Origin: Actinokineospora inagensis DSM 44258
GTDB lineage: Bacteria; Actinomycetota; Actinomycetes; Mycobacteriales; Pseudonocardiaceae
Direction of reading: 5' to 3'
Assembly (NCBI RefSeq): GCF_000482865.1
Contig: NZ_AXWW01000054.1
Span: 1 to 53,707, forward strand
DNA: 53,707 nt
In this document: one piece after another, positions 1 through 7,382 of the stretch
How positions within the stretch are numbered: position 1 is the stretch's first letter
Layout of the letters: every line of letters begins with the position of its first letter
Position numbers and translations under genes: made by a program
Notes under the pieces: generated by a model
What the model saw: only the letters and a program-made list of their open reading frames with translations
The model's database searches: none
Told to the model about the DNA's origin: nothing

Positions 1-30
1 GGGGGGGACCACCGCACACAACCGGGTGAT

Positions 31-198
31 CTACCGGCGCAGTTCCTCCACCTTCGCCCGCGCGATCCCCGCCGCGCCCTGCACGGCAGGGTGATCCGTG
101 ATCCGCCGGTACGCCCGCAGGATCTGCTCGTACCGCCCCCGCCCCGCCTTGGCGCCCAGGACGTACCCGATCCCCGCACCCACCAGGAACCTCACCAC
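31..198 (-). CDS. Small single-span membrane protein (YtxH-like)
   Basis: About 55 residues starting at one of two adjacent GTG codons (198 or 195). The N-terminus VVRFLVGAGIGYVLGAKAGR is a short glycine-rich hydrophobic segment ending in basic residues, followed by an amphipathic tail (RYEQILRAYRRITDHPAV). This is the usual form of YtxH/DUF3618-like small envelope proteins of actinobacteria, whose function is unknown. A longer reading upstream to 357 runs into the tRNA-Asn gene and is rejected as a start. Confidence 0.6.
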   Translation of the reverse strand: MVRFLVGAGIGYVLGAKAGRGRYEQILRAYRRITDHPAVQGAAGIARAKVEELRR

Positions 199-349
199 CG
201 CGCCTCCACACCCCGATCCGGTCCATCTCGTTCCATCCTCCCCCACCAGCCCCACCCATGCCGTCCCGCCACCGGGGTACCCCCTGCGTGTCCTTGGTCG
301 ACATGCGCTAGAGTTACCACCCGTCGGCCCCCAGGGGGCCGGACGACAA

Positions 350-422
350 TCCTCCATAGCTCAATTGGCAGAGCATTCGACTGTTAATCGAAGGGTTGAT
401 GGTTCGAGTCCATCTGGAGGAG
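350..422 (+). tRNA. tRNA-Asn (GTT anticodon)
   Basis: A complete cloverleaf. Acceptor strands TCCTCCA (350-356) and TGGAGGA (415-421) pair fully; D-arm GCTCAATTGGCAGAGC; anticodon loop CTGTTAA gives GTT; T-loop GGTTCGAGTCC. CCA is not fully encoded (GCA follows). A strong hairpin terminator lies 4 bp downstream. Confidence 0.96.
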
Positions 423-426
423 CAAG

Positions 427-466
427 AGACCCGTTCTCCCAGGTCAACACCCGGGAGAACGGGTCT
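427..466 (+). terminator. Terminator of tRNA-Asn
   Basis: Perfect 14-bp stem AGACCCGTTCTCCC (427-440) / GGGAGAACGGGTCT (453-466) with a 12-nt loop, followed by TCTTCG. Confidence 0.85.
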
Positions 467-694
467 TCTTCGTTCTGCGGCGGCTACCTCAGTGCTCGGT
501 AACACTTCGAGCCGAGGCTTTCACCACGACGATCCAACCTGCCGTCGTTGCCCCACCTGCGGTGGCACCCTCACCACGGACCGTTCAAGTCGGACTGTTC
601 GTCTGCGGATCGGTGCAGCCGGAGCAACACGCACCCGACGCGACGCTCCGCTGCTACGGGATGCCCTCGCCCGACTCGGCGCCGTCGAACGCCG

Positions 695-991
695 TCAGGC
701 TGGGGCTTCTCGTGGCGGCGTCCGTACAACTGCGGCGCCCACCAGTATCAGGGCACCGGCGCCGGCAAGCGGCCACCCAATGCTGCGGCGGGTACCAATG
801 GCCGATTCGCAGTCCTCGGTCAGCAGCTCGTTGATGTTGTGGGCCACACCCTTCATCGCGTCACCGCACTGAACGTCCGTACCGGCGACGGAGGTTGACG
901 TGGGGGTGGCGAGCAGCAGGATACCTACGAGCAGCAGGAGTGCGCCGAAGATCTTGGCTGCGGGACGTGGGGCGATGGTCACGCCTCGCAT
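695..991 (-). CDS. Two-span membrane protein of unknown function
   Basis: A 98-residue protein starting at the ATG at 991 (MRGVTIAPRPAAKIFG). It has two hydrophobic segments, about residues 11-32 (FGALLLLVGILLLATP) and 72-90 (GWPLAGAGALILVGAAVV). Between them is a polar loop with two cysteines (DVQCGD, TEDCES) that would face outside and could form a disulfide. No family is recognised. It stands alone, with over 200 bp of empty sequence on each side. Confidence 0.6.
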   Translation of the reverse strand: MRGVTIAPRPAAKIFGALLLLVGILLLATPTSTSVAGTDVQCGDAMKGVAHNINELLTEDCESAIGTRRSIGWPLAGAGALILVGAAVVRTPPREAPA

Positions 992-1055
992 GATCGGCTG
1001 ATGATCCGTTGGTGTTACGAGGCGGCCCCCTGCGGTATGCCGGGGGCCGCGGCTA

Positions 1056-1190
1056 TCACAGCCGACCGGTCCGGATCGCGGTGACAAGGTTGCCGACGTC
1101 GACATGCAGCGATGCCCCTCTGGGGTTCTTGCTGTCTCGAACCGCGCCTAGATCGTCGGGGCCCTCCGGATCGCTGCTTCGGACATGGTG
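1056..1190 (-). pseudogene. Remnant of a DUF397 protein
   Basis: The frame ending at 1056 reads DDLGAVRDSKNPRGASLHVD, the VRDSKNP-G signature in the C-terminal half of DUF397 proteins, small partners of XRE-type regulators in actinomycetes. The expected N-terminal half (WRKSSYSGG..NCVEVA) is absent and the upstream frame is not convincing. The rest of 992-1425 holds no supportable gene. Confidence 0.4.
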
Positions 1191-1425
1191 ACCCACAGTC
1201 CGGGCGCGTCCGGTGCGGTGAGGCGGGTCTGTCGATCGGCCCCGGGGCGGCAACCAGCGGCTCGACATCGGCTCGATCGTTGAAGGGGCTCGACGCGAGC
1301 AGGGCTCGGGCATAGTCCGCAGTCTGGAGCGCGCGCCCGCGTTTGGCGGCTTCCCGACCAGAGTTGATCAAGGTAGGCGGCAGGTGTCCGCTCCACGAAC
1401 ACCCTGGGTAAGATCCAACGGGCTG

Positions 1426-1499
1426 GGGGCGGTAGCTCAGTTGGTCAGAGCAGGGGACTCATAATCCCTTGGCCGTGGGTTCGAGCCCCACCCGCCCCA
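1426..1499 (+). tRNA. tRNA with CAT anticodon (elongator Met or Ile2)
   Basis: Acceptor GGGGCGG (1426-1432) pairs with CCGCCCC (1492-1498), discriminator A; T-arm GTGGG-TTCGAGC-CCCAC; anticodon CAT at 1460-1462 in loop CTCATAA. The CAT anticodon fits elongator tRNA-Met, or tRNA-Ile2 whose C34 is modified to lysidine. The anticodon-arm context resembles Ile2, but I cannot separate the two by eye. Confidence 0.93.
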
Positions 1500-1522
1500 C
1501 TCTCCGGCGCCGCTGCCCCTCG

Positions 1523-2107
1523 TTACCGAGTTCGGTCGTAGACCAACGCCATTTCGCCCAGGGAGCCGGTTTCCTGGTGGGTGAGGGTCCACTTGGACGC
1601 CGGGAAGTTCTCGAAGAGGCGGTCGCCGCCGCCCGCGAGTTCGGGGGTGACGATCAGGTAGAGGCGGTCCAGCAGGTCGGCGGCCAGTAACGGCTTGATG
1701 ATGCTGGGGCTCGTGTTGACCAGGATGTCGCCGGTGCCGGTGGACTTGAGGTCGGCGATCACCTGGGGGACCGGGTCGTTGGCGAGGCGGGTGCGCGGCC
1801 AGGGGGATTCGGCGAGGGTGCCGGAGAAGACGACCTTCTCGGTGTCGACGAGCCACTGGGCGTAGGCGCGGTCGCGGGGGTCCGTGTCGGGGTTGTCCAG
1901 GACGGTGGGCCAGAAACCGAGGAAGCCCTGGGCGCTGCCCCTGCCGAGGACGGCCGTGGTGGCGTTGGCGAGCATGCGGGTCATCTGGTCGCGGGCGACG
2001 TCGGTGGTGGCGTAGGGGACGATGGCGGTGAGGTCCATCGGGCCGCCCGCGCCGTGGTAGCGGCCGTCGAGGGTGAGGGCGATGTTGGCGGTGACGAGGC
2101 GGGTCAT
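1523..2107 (-). CDS. Dihydrofolate reductase family protein (RibD C-terminal domain-like)
   Basis: A 194-residue cytoplasmic protein beginning MTRLVTANIALTLDGRYHGA, the usual start of RibD_C/DHFR-like reductases in actinobacteria. Later signatures fit the NADPH-binding fold: TAVLGRGSAQGF, EKVVFSGTLAESPW, GDILVNTSPSIIKPLLAADLLDRL and TPELAGGGDRLFE. The substrate is unknown. The ATG overlaps the stop of the ArsR-SRPBCC gene by 4 bp, so the two are translationally coupled. Such reductase/SRPBCC pairs are common, but no defined reaction is established for them. Confidence 0.85.
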   Translation of the reverse strand: MTRLVTANIALTLDGRYHGAGGPMDLTAIVPYATTDVARDQMTRMLANATTAVLGRGSAQGFLGFWPTVLDNPDTDPRDRAYAQWLVDTEKVVFSGTLAESPWPRTRLANDPVPQVIADLKSTGTGDILVNTSPSIIKPLLAADLLDRLYLIVTPELAGGGDRLFENFPASKWTLTHQETGSLGEMALVYDRTR

Positions 2108-2919
2108 GACCGGGGCCTTTCGATGGTGGTGACGAGGTTGTCCAGGACTTGGCCCCAGCCCGCGGAGATGCCGGCGATGAAGGGGACCGCCTTGGCGGTG
2201 GTTTCGGTGATGTGCAGGTCGAGCCGCAGCGCGGTTCCGGCCGAGGCGGGGGATGCGGTGGCGGGGGACAGGGTCAGGTCGTAGTGGCCGGTGAAGAAGA
2301 CCGCCCCGGCCGCGTCGAGCACCGAGAGGTCGAAGACCAGGTGTGACGGGGCGTCGGCGGTGTGCACGCGGCCGGACGACAGGTACCGGCGGCCATCGGC
2401 GTCCTGGTATTCGAGGACCGCGTCGCCGCCGGGGTCGGGGGCGATGGCGCAGGTGGTGATCGTCATCGACGGTGGGGCGCACCAGGCCGCGAGCAGGTCC
2501 GGGTCGACCCACTGCCGCCAGACCACGTCGACGGGGGCGGCCAGGGACCGTTCGAAGGTGAACGCGCGGCCGTCCGCCCAGCGGTCCTGGGCGACGGTGG
2601 CCTCCGACTCGATGGCCGCGCGGTACCGGTCGAGGACGTCCCGTTCACCCGAGTGGGCGACCGCGGTCGCGATCAGGGCGCGCAAGCGGTCTTCCAGGGT
2701 CCGTAACGGTGCCGTCTCGATGGCGTAGACGCGGCGTTGGCCCAGCGGGTGGACGGACACGATGCCCGTCCTGGCCAGGGTTTGCAGGTGTTTGGTGGTC
2801 TGCGGTTGGCGCAGCCCGGCCAGGTCGGCCAGTTCACCGACCGACCTGGGGCGTTCGGCCAGGAGCTCCACGATGCGCCACCGCGCGCCGTCGCCGAGTG
2901 CTGCTGCGATCTCGTCCAC
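2104..2919 (-). CDS. ArsR-family HTH fused to an SRPBCC (AHSA1-like) domain
   Basis: A 271-residue protein. Residues about 1-85 are an ArsR winged helix (DEIAAALGDGARWRIVELLA, RQPQTTKHLQTLARTGIV, GQRRVYAI). Residues about 130-270 are an SRPBCC/AHSA1 ligand-binding domain (ERSLAAPVDVVWRQWVDPDLLAAWC, GWGQVLDNLV). I chose the GTG at 2919: a TTGACA/AATACT promoter lies directly upstream with the -10 ending 6 bp before the GTG, so the mRNA is probably leaderless. The in-frame TTG at 2955 is the first codon of that -35 box. The layout suggests a ligand-sensing repressor of its own operon with the downstream reductase. Confidence 0.85.
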   Translation of the reverse strand: MDEIAAALGDGARWRIVELLAERPRSVGELADLAGLRQPQTTKHLQTLARTGIVSVHPLGQRRVYAIETAPLRTLEDRLRALIATAVAHSGERDVLDRYRAAIESEATVAQDRWADGRAFTFERSLAAPVDVVWRQWVDPDLLAAWCAPPSMTITTCAIAPDPGGDAVLEYQDADGRRYLSSGRVHTADAPSHLVFDLSVLDAAGAVFFTGHYDLTLSPATASPASAGTALRLDLHITETTAKAVPFIAGISAGWGQVLDNLVTTIERPRS

Positions 2920-2925
2920 GAGGCA

Positions 2926-2955
2926 AGTATTCACCACGCAGAATATTCTTGTCAA
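2926..2955 (-). promoter_or_regulatory. Promoter with a palindromic operator for the ArsR-SRPBCC operon
   Basis: On the minus strand, TTGACA (2955-2950), an 18-bp spacer and AATACT (2931-2926), then 6 bp to the GTG. The perfect palindrome AGAATATTCT (2940-2949) fills half the spacer, an ideal place for an ArsR-type repressor. The -35 lies in the last codons of the padR-type gene. Confidence 0.65.
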
Positions 2956-3539
2956 GGAATGACTTGGCTCGGGGTTGGCCAGGCCAGCGAGCCGCTGTCC
3001 AGGTCGGCCTGCAGGGCGCGCACCCAGTCGAGTTCCCCGGTCACCCTGGCGAGCTCGTACTCCAGTTCCACCAGCAGGACGCGGGGGAGTCGCGGGCCGA
3101 GTTGGTCGAAGTCGGCGCGCAGCGCGGTCGCCGCCTCGGTCAGCGCGGCGGCCCGTTCGGCCAGCGCCTCCTGGGCCTCGCCAACGGAAACGCAGCCCAC
3201 GTAGGACAAGGCGGCGACGAACGGGGTCGGGTCCCGGTCGGGTGTGGCGAGCAGTCGGCGCACTCTGGACCGCAGTTCGTCGCGGCCCGCGTCGGTCAGG
3301 CGGTAGCGGGTGCGTTCCGGGCGGTTGCCCGCGCGGGTGGTCTCGACGGCGATGACCAGGTTGTCCCGGCTGAGGCGTTCCACCGCGTGGTACATGCTGC
3401 GCGGCAACCCGACGACGAAGTCCTTGCGCGTGTCGATGATCTGCCGGTGCATGTCGTAGGTGTGCCGCTCGCCGTGGAGGAGCAGGGCGAGCACGGTCAA
3501 CCCGACGAGATCGCGGTCGGCGCGGCGCAACGGGGGCAC
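2952..3539 (-). CDS. PadR-family transcriptional regulator
   Basis: A 195-residue protein starting at GTG 3539. The N-terminal winged helix is clear (DLVGLTVLALLLHGERHTYDMHRQI, then VGLPRSMYHAVERLSRDNLV and RTRYRLTDAGRDELR). The C-terminal half is a Vir-like helical dimerisation region (EAQEALAERAAALTEAATAL). The start is supported by a leaderless-type promoter, with TACGGT ending 7 bp before the GTG. PadR proteins usually repress a neighbouring efflux or detoxification gene; no such gene is adjacent here. Its 3' end carries the -35 of the next gene. Confidence 0.85.
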   Translation of the reverse strand: MPPLRRADRDLVGLTVLALLLHGERHTYDMHRQIIDTRKDFVVGLPRSMYHAVERLSRDNLVIAVETTRAGNRPERTRYRLTDAGRDELRSRVRRLLATPDRDPTPFVAALSYVGCVSVGEAQEALAERAAALTEAATALRADFDQLGPRLPRVLLVELEYELARVTGELDWVRALQADLDSGSLAWPTPSQVIP

Positions 3540-3546
3540 GCCCGCG

Positions 3547-3584
3547 ACCGTATGAAGCGCGCCGCTATATGGCAAGCCGCCATA
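3547..3584 (-). promoter_or_regulatory. padR promoter and candidate autoregulatory operator
   Basis: Minus strand TTGCCA (3575-3570), 17-bp spacer, TACGGT (3552-3547), 7 bp to the GTG. The inverted repeat TATGGC-N5-GCCATA (3568-3584) overlaps the -35, as expected of an autoregulated PadR gene. Confidence 0.6.
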
Positions 3585-3684
3585 ACAGTCGTCGGGTGTG
3601 GCACGGACGGGACACAGTGGACCGGTTGTCGGCACATCCAGTGGGAGCGCAACCGCGATAAAGGGACAAGCAACCCGAAAAGCG

Positions 3685-3719
3685 ACAACACCGTGCCCGG
3701 ATGGCGGACACGGTGTTGT
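3685..3719 (-). terminator. Terminator of the VOC gene
   Basis: Perfect 11-bp stem ACAACACCGTG (3685-3695) / CACGGTGTTGT (3709-3719), 14 bp beyond the stop codon at 3734. Confidence 0.75.
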
Positions 3720-3733
3720 GCGGGGGTGGGACC

Positions 3734-4147
3734 TCAGTCGCGCGGACCGGCGATGTTCACCAGCCACGGCACGCCGAAGCGGTCGGTGAACGAGCCGTAC
3801 TCGTCGCCCCACATCTGCCTGGCCAGCGGGGTCTCGATGGTCGCGCCGTCGGTGAGCTTGTCCCAGTAGCCGCGCAGCAGGTCGGACTCGTCGCCGCTGA
3901 GGCTGACGGTGATGTTGGTGCCGGGCCGGTGCTCCATGCCGGGCGCGAGGTCCGCGCCCATCAGCACGAGCCCGGACCCGGTTTCCAACTGGCCGTGCAT
4001 CACCTTGTCGGCCAGCGACGGGTCCGGCGCGCCGAACTCGCCGAAGGTGTTGACCACCAGGGTCCCGCCGAGCGCGGACTGGTAGAACTCCAGCGCCTCG
4101 CGGGCGGTGCCGGGGAAGGTCAGGTAGGGGTTGAGCCGAGAGGTCAT
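3734..4147 (-). CDS. VOC-family protein, PhnB-like
   Basis: A 137-residue protein with the PhnB/3-demethylubiquinone methyltransferase-like glyoxalase fold: MTSRLNPYLTFPGTAREALEFY at the start, GGTLVVNTFGEF, VMHGQLETGSGLVLMGAD, and the terminal WGDEYGSFTDRFGVPWLVNI. A GGAGG ribosome site precedes the ATG. Members of this subgroup are cytoplasmic and mostly without known substrate. It is a single gene with its own terminator. Confidence 0.85.
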   Translation of the reverse strand: MTSRLNPYLTFPGTAREALEFYQSALGGTLVVNTFGEFGAPDPSLADKVMHGQLETGSGLVLMGADLAPGMEHRPGTNITVSLSGDESDLLRGYWDKLTDGATIETPLARQMWGDEYGSFTDRFGVPWLVNIAGPRD

Positions 4148-4191
4148 CGCGGTCCTCCGTTCGGACTAACGGTCGCCCGGATCCTCGCAGA

Positions 4192-4926
4192 TCAGGCTCG
4201 GTGCGTCCACGCGTGCGTCAACTTCTCGCGCAGCCCGCGCACGGTCGTGTCCGACACGCCCAAATAGTCCCGGAGGTAGGCCGTGGGGGAGCCGTAGTCG
4301 GAGACCAGGTCGACGAGGGCCAGTTCCATCGCCTCGGCGGGGGCGTGGCCGAAACCGGGCCAGGTCGACTCGTTGCCCTCGGCCCGGTACTCGGCCATCA
4401 GCCGCGTCCTGACCAGGGCGGTGAGCGCGTAGTCGGCGACCACGTCCGCCTCGGCCACGCCGACCGCGAGCAGCACCAGCGCGGCGAGCAGGCCGGTGCG
4501 GTCCTTGCCCGCCGCGCAGTGGAAGACCGCAGGCCCCGGGCTGTCCGCGAGCACCTCGAGGGCGGTGCGCAGTTCGACCCGGCCGTCCTCGGCGACCTCC
4601 CGGTAGCGGTCGGCCAGGAAGCGGCCGACGGGCCGGTCCTCGTCGAGCGCCGCCAGGTCCCACGGCCTGCGTTCGACGGGCAGGTGGTGGTAGGCCAGAT
4701 CGGGCAGGTCGGGGACCCGGCCGCGCTTGTCGATCTCGTGCTGGTGCCGCAGGTCGATGACGGTGCGCACGCCGAGGTCCCGGAACCGCTCCAGGTCGGG
4801 TCCGGCCAGCTTGCCCAGGGAGTCGGAGCGGTAGTAGACGTTCCAGCTCAGCGTCGTGCCGTCGGCGGTGCGGTAGCCGCCAAGGTCGCGGAAGTTGTTC
4901 AGGCGCTCGAACCTGTGGTGTCTCAC
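4192..4926 (-). CDS. Tyrosine-protein phosphatase
   Basis: A 244-residue PTP of the bacterial DSP-like type (Y_phosphatase3). The N-terminus RLNNFRDLGGYRTADG and the active-site loop HCAAGKDRTG (Cys137, Arg143) match the family signature HCxxGKDRTG. Related enzymes include mycobacterial PtpB, which act on phosphotyrosine or phosphoinositides; this one lacks a signal peptide. The start is GTG at 4926, with TAAAGT (4938-4933) ending 6 bp upstream, a leaderless arrangement. The dyad TGGTC-N11-GACCA (4947-4967) lies just beyond. Confidence 0.88.
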   Translation of the reverse strand: MRHHRFERLNNFRDLGGYRTADGTTLSWNVYYRSDSLGKLAGPDLERFRDLGVRTVIDLRHQHEIDKRGRVPDLPDLAYHHLPVERRPWDLAALDEDRPVGRFLADRYREVAEDGRVELRTALEVLADSPGPAVFHCAAGKDRTGLLAALVLLAVGVAEADVVADYALTALVRTRLMAEYRAEGNESTWPGFGHAPAEAMELALVDLVSDYGSPTAYLRDYLGVSDTTVRGLREKLTHAWTHRA

Positions 4927-5118
4927 CTGCCCACTTTACGACGCGATGGTCTATCCACAGTGGACCAATTGACCTGCCGGCGCGAGTTTGCGGGTACCGG
5001 TCGAGATATCGGCTGGTCCACTTGAGACTGTGAATTCCCAGTGTTGGCCTGCGGAAATGCCCGCTTGGCGTGAATTGGCACAGATGCGCGGGGGTGGCCA
5101 CCGTCTGCCGCAGCACTC

Positions 5119-5147
5119 TTGACATCGAGTTTGGTCTAGTCCAATTT
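5119..5147 (+). promoter_or_regulatory. Chitinase promoter with a DasR-like operator (dre)
   Basis: TTGACA (5119-5124), a 17-bp spacer and CAATTT (5142-5147). The 12-bp core TGGTCTAGTCCA (5132-5143) differs from the DasR consensus TGGTCTAGACCA at one base and overlaps the promoter. DasR is the GntR-family repressor of chitin and N-acetylglucosamine genes in actinomycetes. The fit to a chitinase gene 70 bp downstream makes this assignment strong, though untested. Confidence 0.75.
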
Positions 5148-5216
5148 TGTGGGGCACCACCGCGGTCGGGGTTGTCCGCCCGGCCGCGCACCCCCACCCT
5201 GCACTGGAGCGCGACA

Positions 5217-7322
5217 ATGCGGCTGTCCAGACCACTCTCCGCACTGCTGGCCACCGTGGCCGCGGCGGCGTCCGTCGTCGGGATCACCCTGGCGACCAAC
5301 TCGGCCCAGGCGGCGCCTGCGGCGGCCAAGCCGCTGCCCGCCCGGGTGTTCGCCCCCTACTTCGAGGCGTGGACCGGGGAGAACCCGGCCACCCTGTCCG
5401 CGGCGTCCGGCGCGAAGTACCTGACCATGGCGTTCATCCAGACCGCCAGCAAGGGCTCCTGCACCGCCCTGTGGAACGGCGACACGTCGATGCCGATCGG
5501 CTCGACCTTCGCCGCCGACATCGCCAAGATCCGGGCCGCGGGCGGTGACGTCATCCCGTCGTTCGGCGGCTACACCGCCGACACGACCAACACCGAGCTG
5601 GCCGACAGCTGCACCGACGTCAACAAGATCGCGGCCGAGTACGAGCGGCTGGTCACCACCTACGACATCAGCCGGATCGACCTCGACATCGAGGCCGACT
5701 CGCTGGACAACACCGCCGGTGTCGACCGCCGCAACAAGGCCATCAAGATCGTGAAGGACTGGGCCAAGGCCAACGGTCGCACCGTCCAGTTCTCCTACAC
5801 CCTGCCCACGACCACCACCAGCCTGGCGGACAACGGCAAGGCCCTGCTGCGCAACGCGGTGACCAACAACGCCGAGATCGACGTCGTCAACCTCATGACG
5901 TTCGACTACTACGACAACGCGGGCACGCACAAGATGGCCGAGGACACCAAGACCGCGGCCCAGGGCCTGGTCAACTACCTCGCCTCGCTGTACCCGAGCA
6001 AGACCCAGGCCCAACTGTGGGGCATGGTCGGCATCACCGAGATGATCGGCGTCGACGACTTCGGCCCGGCGGAGACCTTCACCACCGCAGACGCCCCGAC
6101 CGTGCTCGCCTGGGCGCAGCAGAAGGGCATCAACACGCTGTCCTTCTGGGCCCTGCAGCGCGACAACGGGAGCTGCGCCGGTGGCCAGGCCGCCGACAAC
6201 TGCTCCGGCATCCAGCAGGACCTGTACTACTTCAGCAAGCAGTTCCAGCAGTTCACCGGTGGCACCACCAACCCGTCGGACGACTTCTCGCTCTCGGCCA
6301 ACCCGACCTCGGTGAGCGTCGACCCGGGCAACACCGCCACCTCGACCATCAGCACCGCCGTCACCTCCGGCAACGCGCAGACCGTGACCCTGTCCGCAGG
6401 CGCGGCGCAGGGCGGCGTCACCGCCGCTGTTTCCCCCGGTAGCGTCACCGCGGGCGGCACGGCGACCGTCACCTTCACCGCCTCGGCCGGCGCGACCCCG
6501 GGCACCTACACCTTCACCGTCACCGGCGCGGCCGCCTCCGGCAGCCACACCGCGACCGTGTCCGTCAAGGTCAACGGCACCCAGCCGGGCAACGACTACT
6601 CCGTGACCCTTAACCCGGCCTCGGTGAGCGTCGACCCGGGCAAGACCACCACCAGCACCGTCACCACCGCCGTCACCAACGGCAGCGCGCAGACCATCAC
6701 CCTGAGCGTGCCGAAGACGCAGGGTGGCGTGACCCTGTCGGTCAACCCGACCACGGTCACCGCCGGTGGCACCGCCACTGTTACCGCTACCGCGGCCGCG
6801 AACGCCACCGCGGGCAGCTACGACTTCGCCATCGGCGCCTCGGCCCCGTCCGGCAAGAAGTCGGCCACGCTCACGGTCAAGGTCAACACCAGCACCCCGC
6901 CGGGTGGCTCGGTGACCAACGGTGACTTCGAGTCCGGCTCGCTGTCCCCGTGGACCGCGGCCACCGGGACCGCCGTCGTCAACTCCGGCGCGCACGGCGG
7001 CACCTACGCCCTCTCGGTCGCGGCGACCAACTCCAGCACCGGTGAGGCCGCGCAGGCCATCACCCTGCAGCCGAACACCGCCTACACCCTGAAGGCCTGG
7101 CTCAAGGGCACCTACGCGTTCATCGGTGTCCGCGGCGGCGCGACCGCCAGCATCTGGGCCTCGCCGTCGGACTGGCAGCAGGTGTCGCTGCCGTTCACCA
7201 CGGGCGCCAACGGCGCGGTGACGATCTACGTCCACGGCTGGTACGGCCTGGGCACGGTCTTCGCCGACGACTTCACGGTGACCCAGGGCACCGCCAAGGT
7301 CGCCAAGCTCGCCACCAAGTAA
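5217..7322 (+). CDS. Secreted GH18 chitinase with two Ig-like repeats and a carbohydrate-binding module
   Basis: A 701-residue enzyme that should hydrolyse chitin outside the cell. Signal peptide 1-32 (ALLATVAAAASVVGITLATNS, AQA cleavage). GH18 catalytic domain about 40-345, with FGGYT, the active-site strand RIDLDIEAD (acid Glu159, Asp155/157) and NLMTFDYY. Two homologous ~98-residue repeats follow (about 355-453 and 460-556, each ANP/LNPxSVSVDPG...GGTATV). The C-terminal module is about 566-692 (NGDFESGSLSPW...FADDFTV), the CBM4/9/16-like fold. The first Asp of DGxDxDxE is Ser here (SRIDLDIE), as in some actinobacterial GH18 subgroups. The ATG has GGAG 9 bp upstream. Confidence 0.93.
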   Translation: MRLSRPLSALLATVAAAASVVGITLATNSAQAAPAAAKPLPARVFAPYFEAWTGENPATLSAASGAKYLTMAFIQTASKGSCTALWNGDTSMPIGSTFAADIAKIRAAGGDVIPSFGGYTADTTNTELADSCTDVNKIAAEYERLVTTYDISRIDLDIEADSLDNTAGVDRRNKAIKIVKDWAKANGRTVQFSYTLPTTTTSLADNGKALLRNAVTNNAEIDVVNLMTFDYYDNAGTHKMAEDTKTAAQGLVNYLASLYPSKTQAQLWGMVGITEMIGVDDFGPAETFTTADAPTVLAWAQQKGINTLSFWALQRDNGSCAGGQAADNCSGIQQDLYYFSKQFQQFTGGTTNPSDDFSLSANPTSVSVDPGNTATSTISTAVTSGNAQTVTLSAGAAQGGVTAAVSPGSVTAGGTATVTFTASAGATPGTYTFTVTGAAASGSHTATVSVKVNGTQPGNDYSVTLNPASVSVDPGKTTTSTVTTAVTNGSAQTITLSVPKTQGGVTLSVNPTTVTAGGTATVTATAAANATAGSYDFAIGASAPSGKKSATLTVKVNTSTPPGGSVTNGDFESGSLSPWTAATGTAVVNSGAHGGTYALSVAATNSSTGEAAQAITLQPNTAYTLKAWLKGTYAFIGVRGGATASIWASPSDWQQVSLPFTTGANGAVTIYVHGWYGLGTVFADDFTVTQGTAKVAKLATK

Positions 7323-7342
7323 GACCTGCGGATTGTGAAACG

Positions 7343-7373
7343 CGGCGGGCACCCCAGTGCGGGGTGCCCGCCG
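7343..7373. terminator. Bidirectional terminator between chitinase and G3E GTPase
   Basis: Stem GGCGGGCACCCC (7344-7355) / GGGGTGCCCGCC (7361-7372), extendable by one C-G pair, 5-nt loop, between convergent genes. Confidence 0.85.
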
Positions 7374-7382
7374 TTCCCGCGC

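Noticed and set aside
4947..4967. TGGTC-N11-GACCA as another DasR site
   Set aside because: The half-sites are too far apart (N11 instead of N2); at most an unrelated dyad near the phosphatase promoter.
5136..7352. Long open frame antisense to the chitinase (738 codons)
   Set aside because: High GC3 leaves antisense frames open; composition is Gly/Arg/Val-rich and the sense strand encodes a full GH18 protein.
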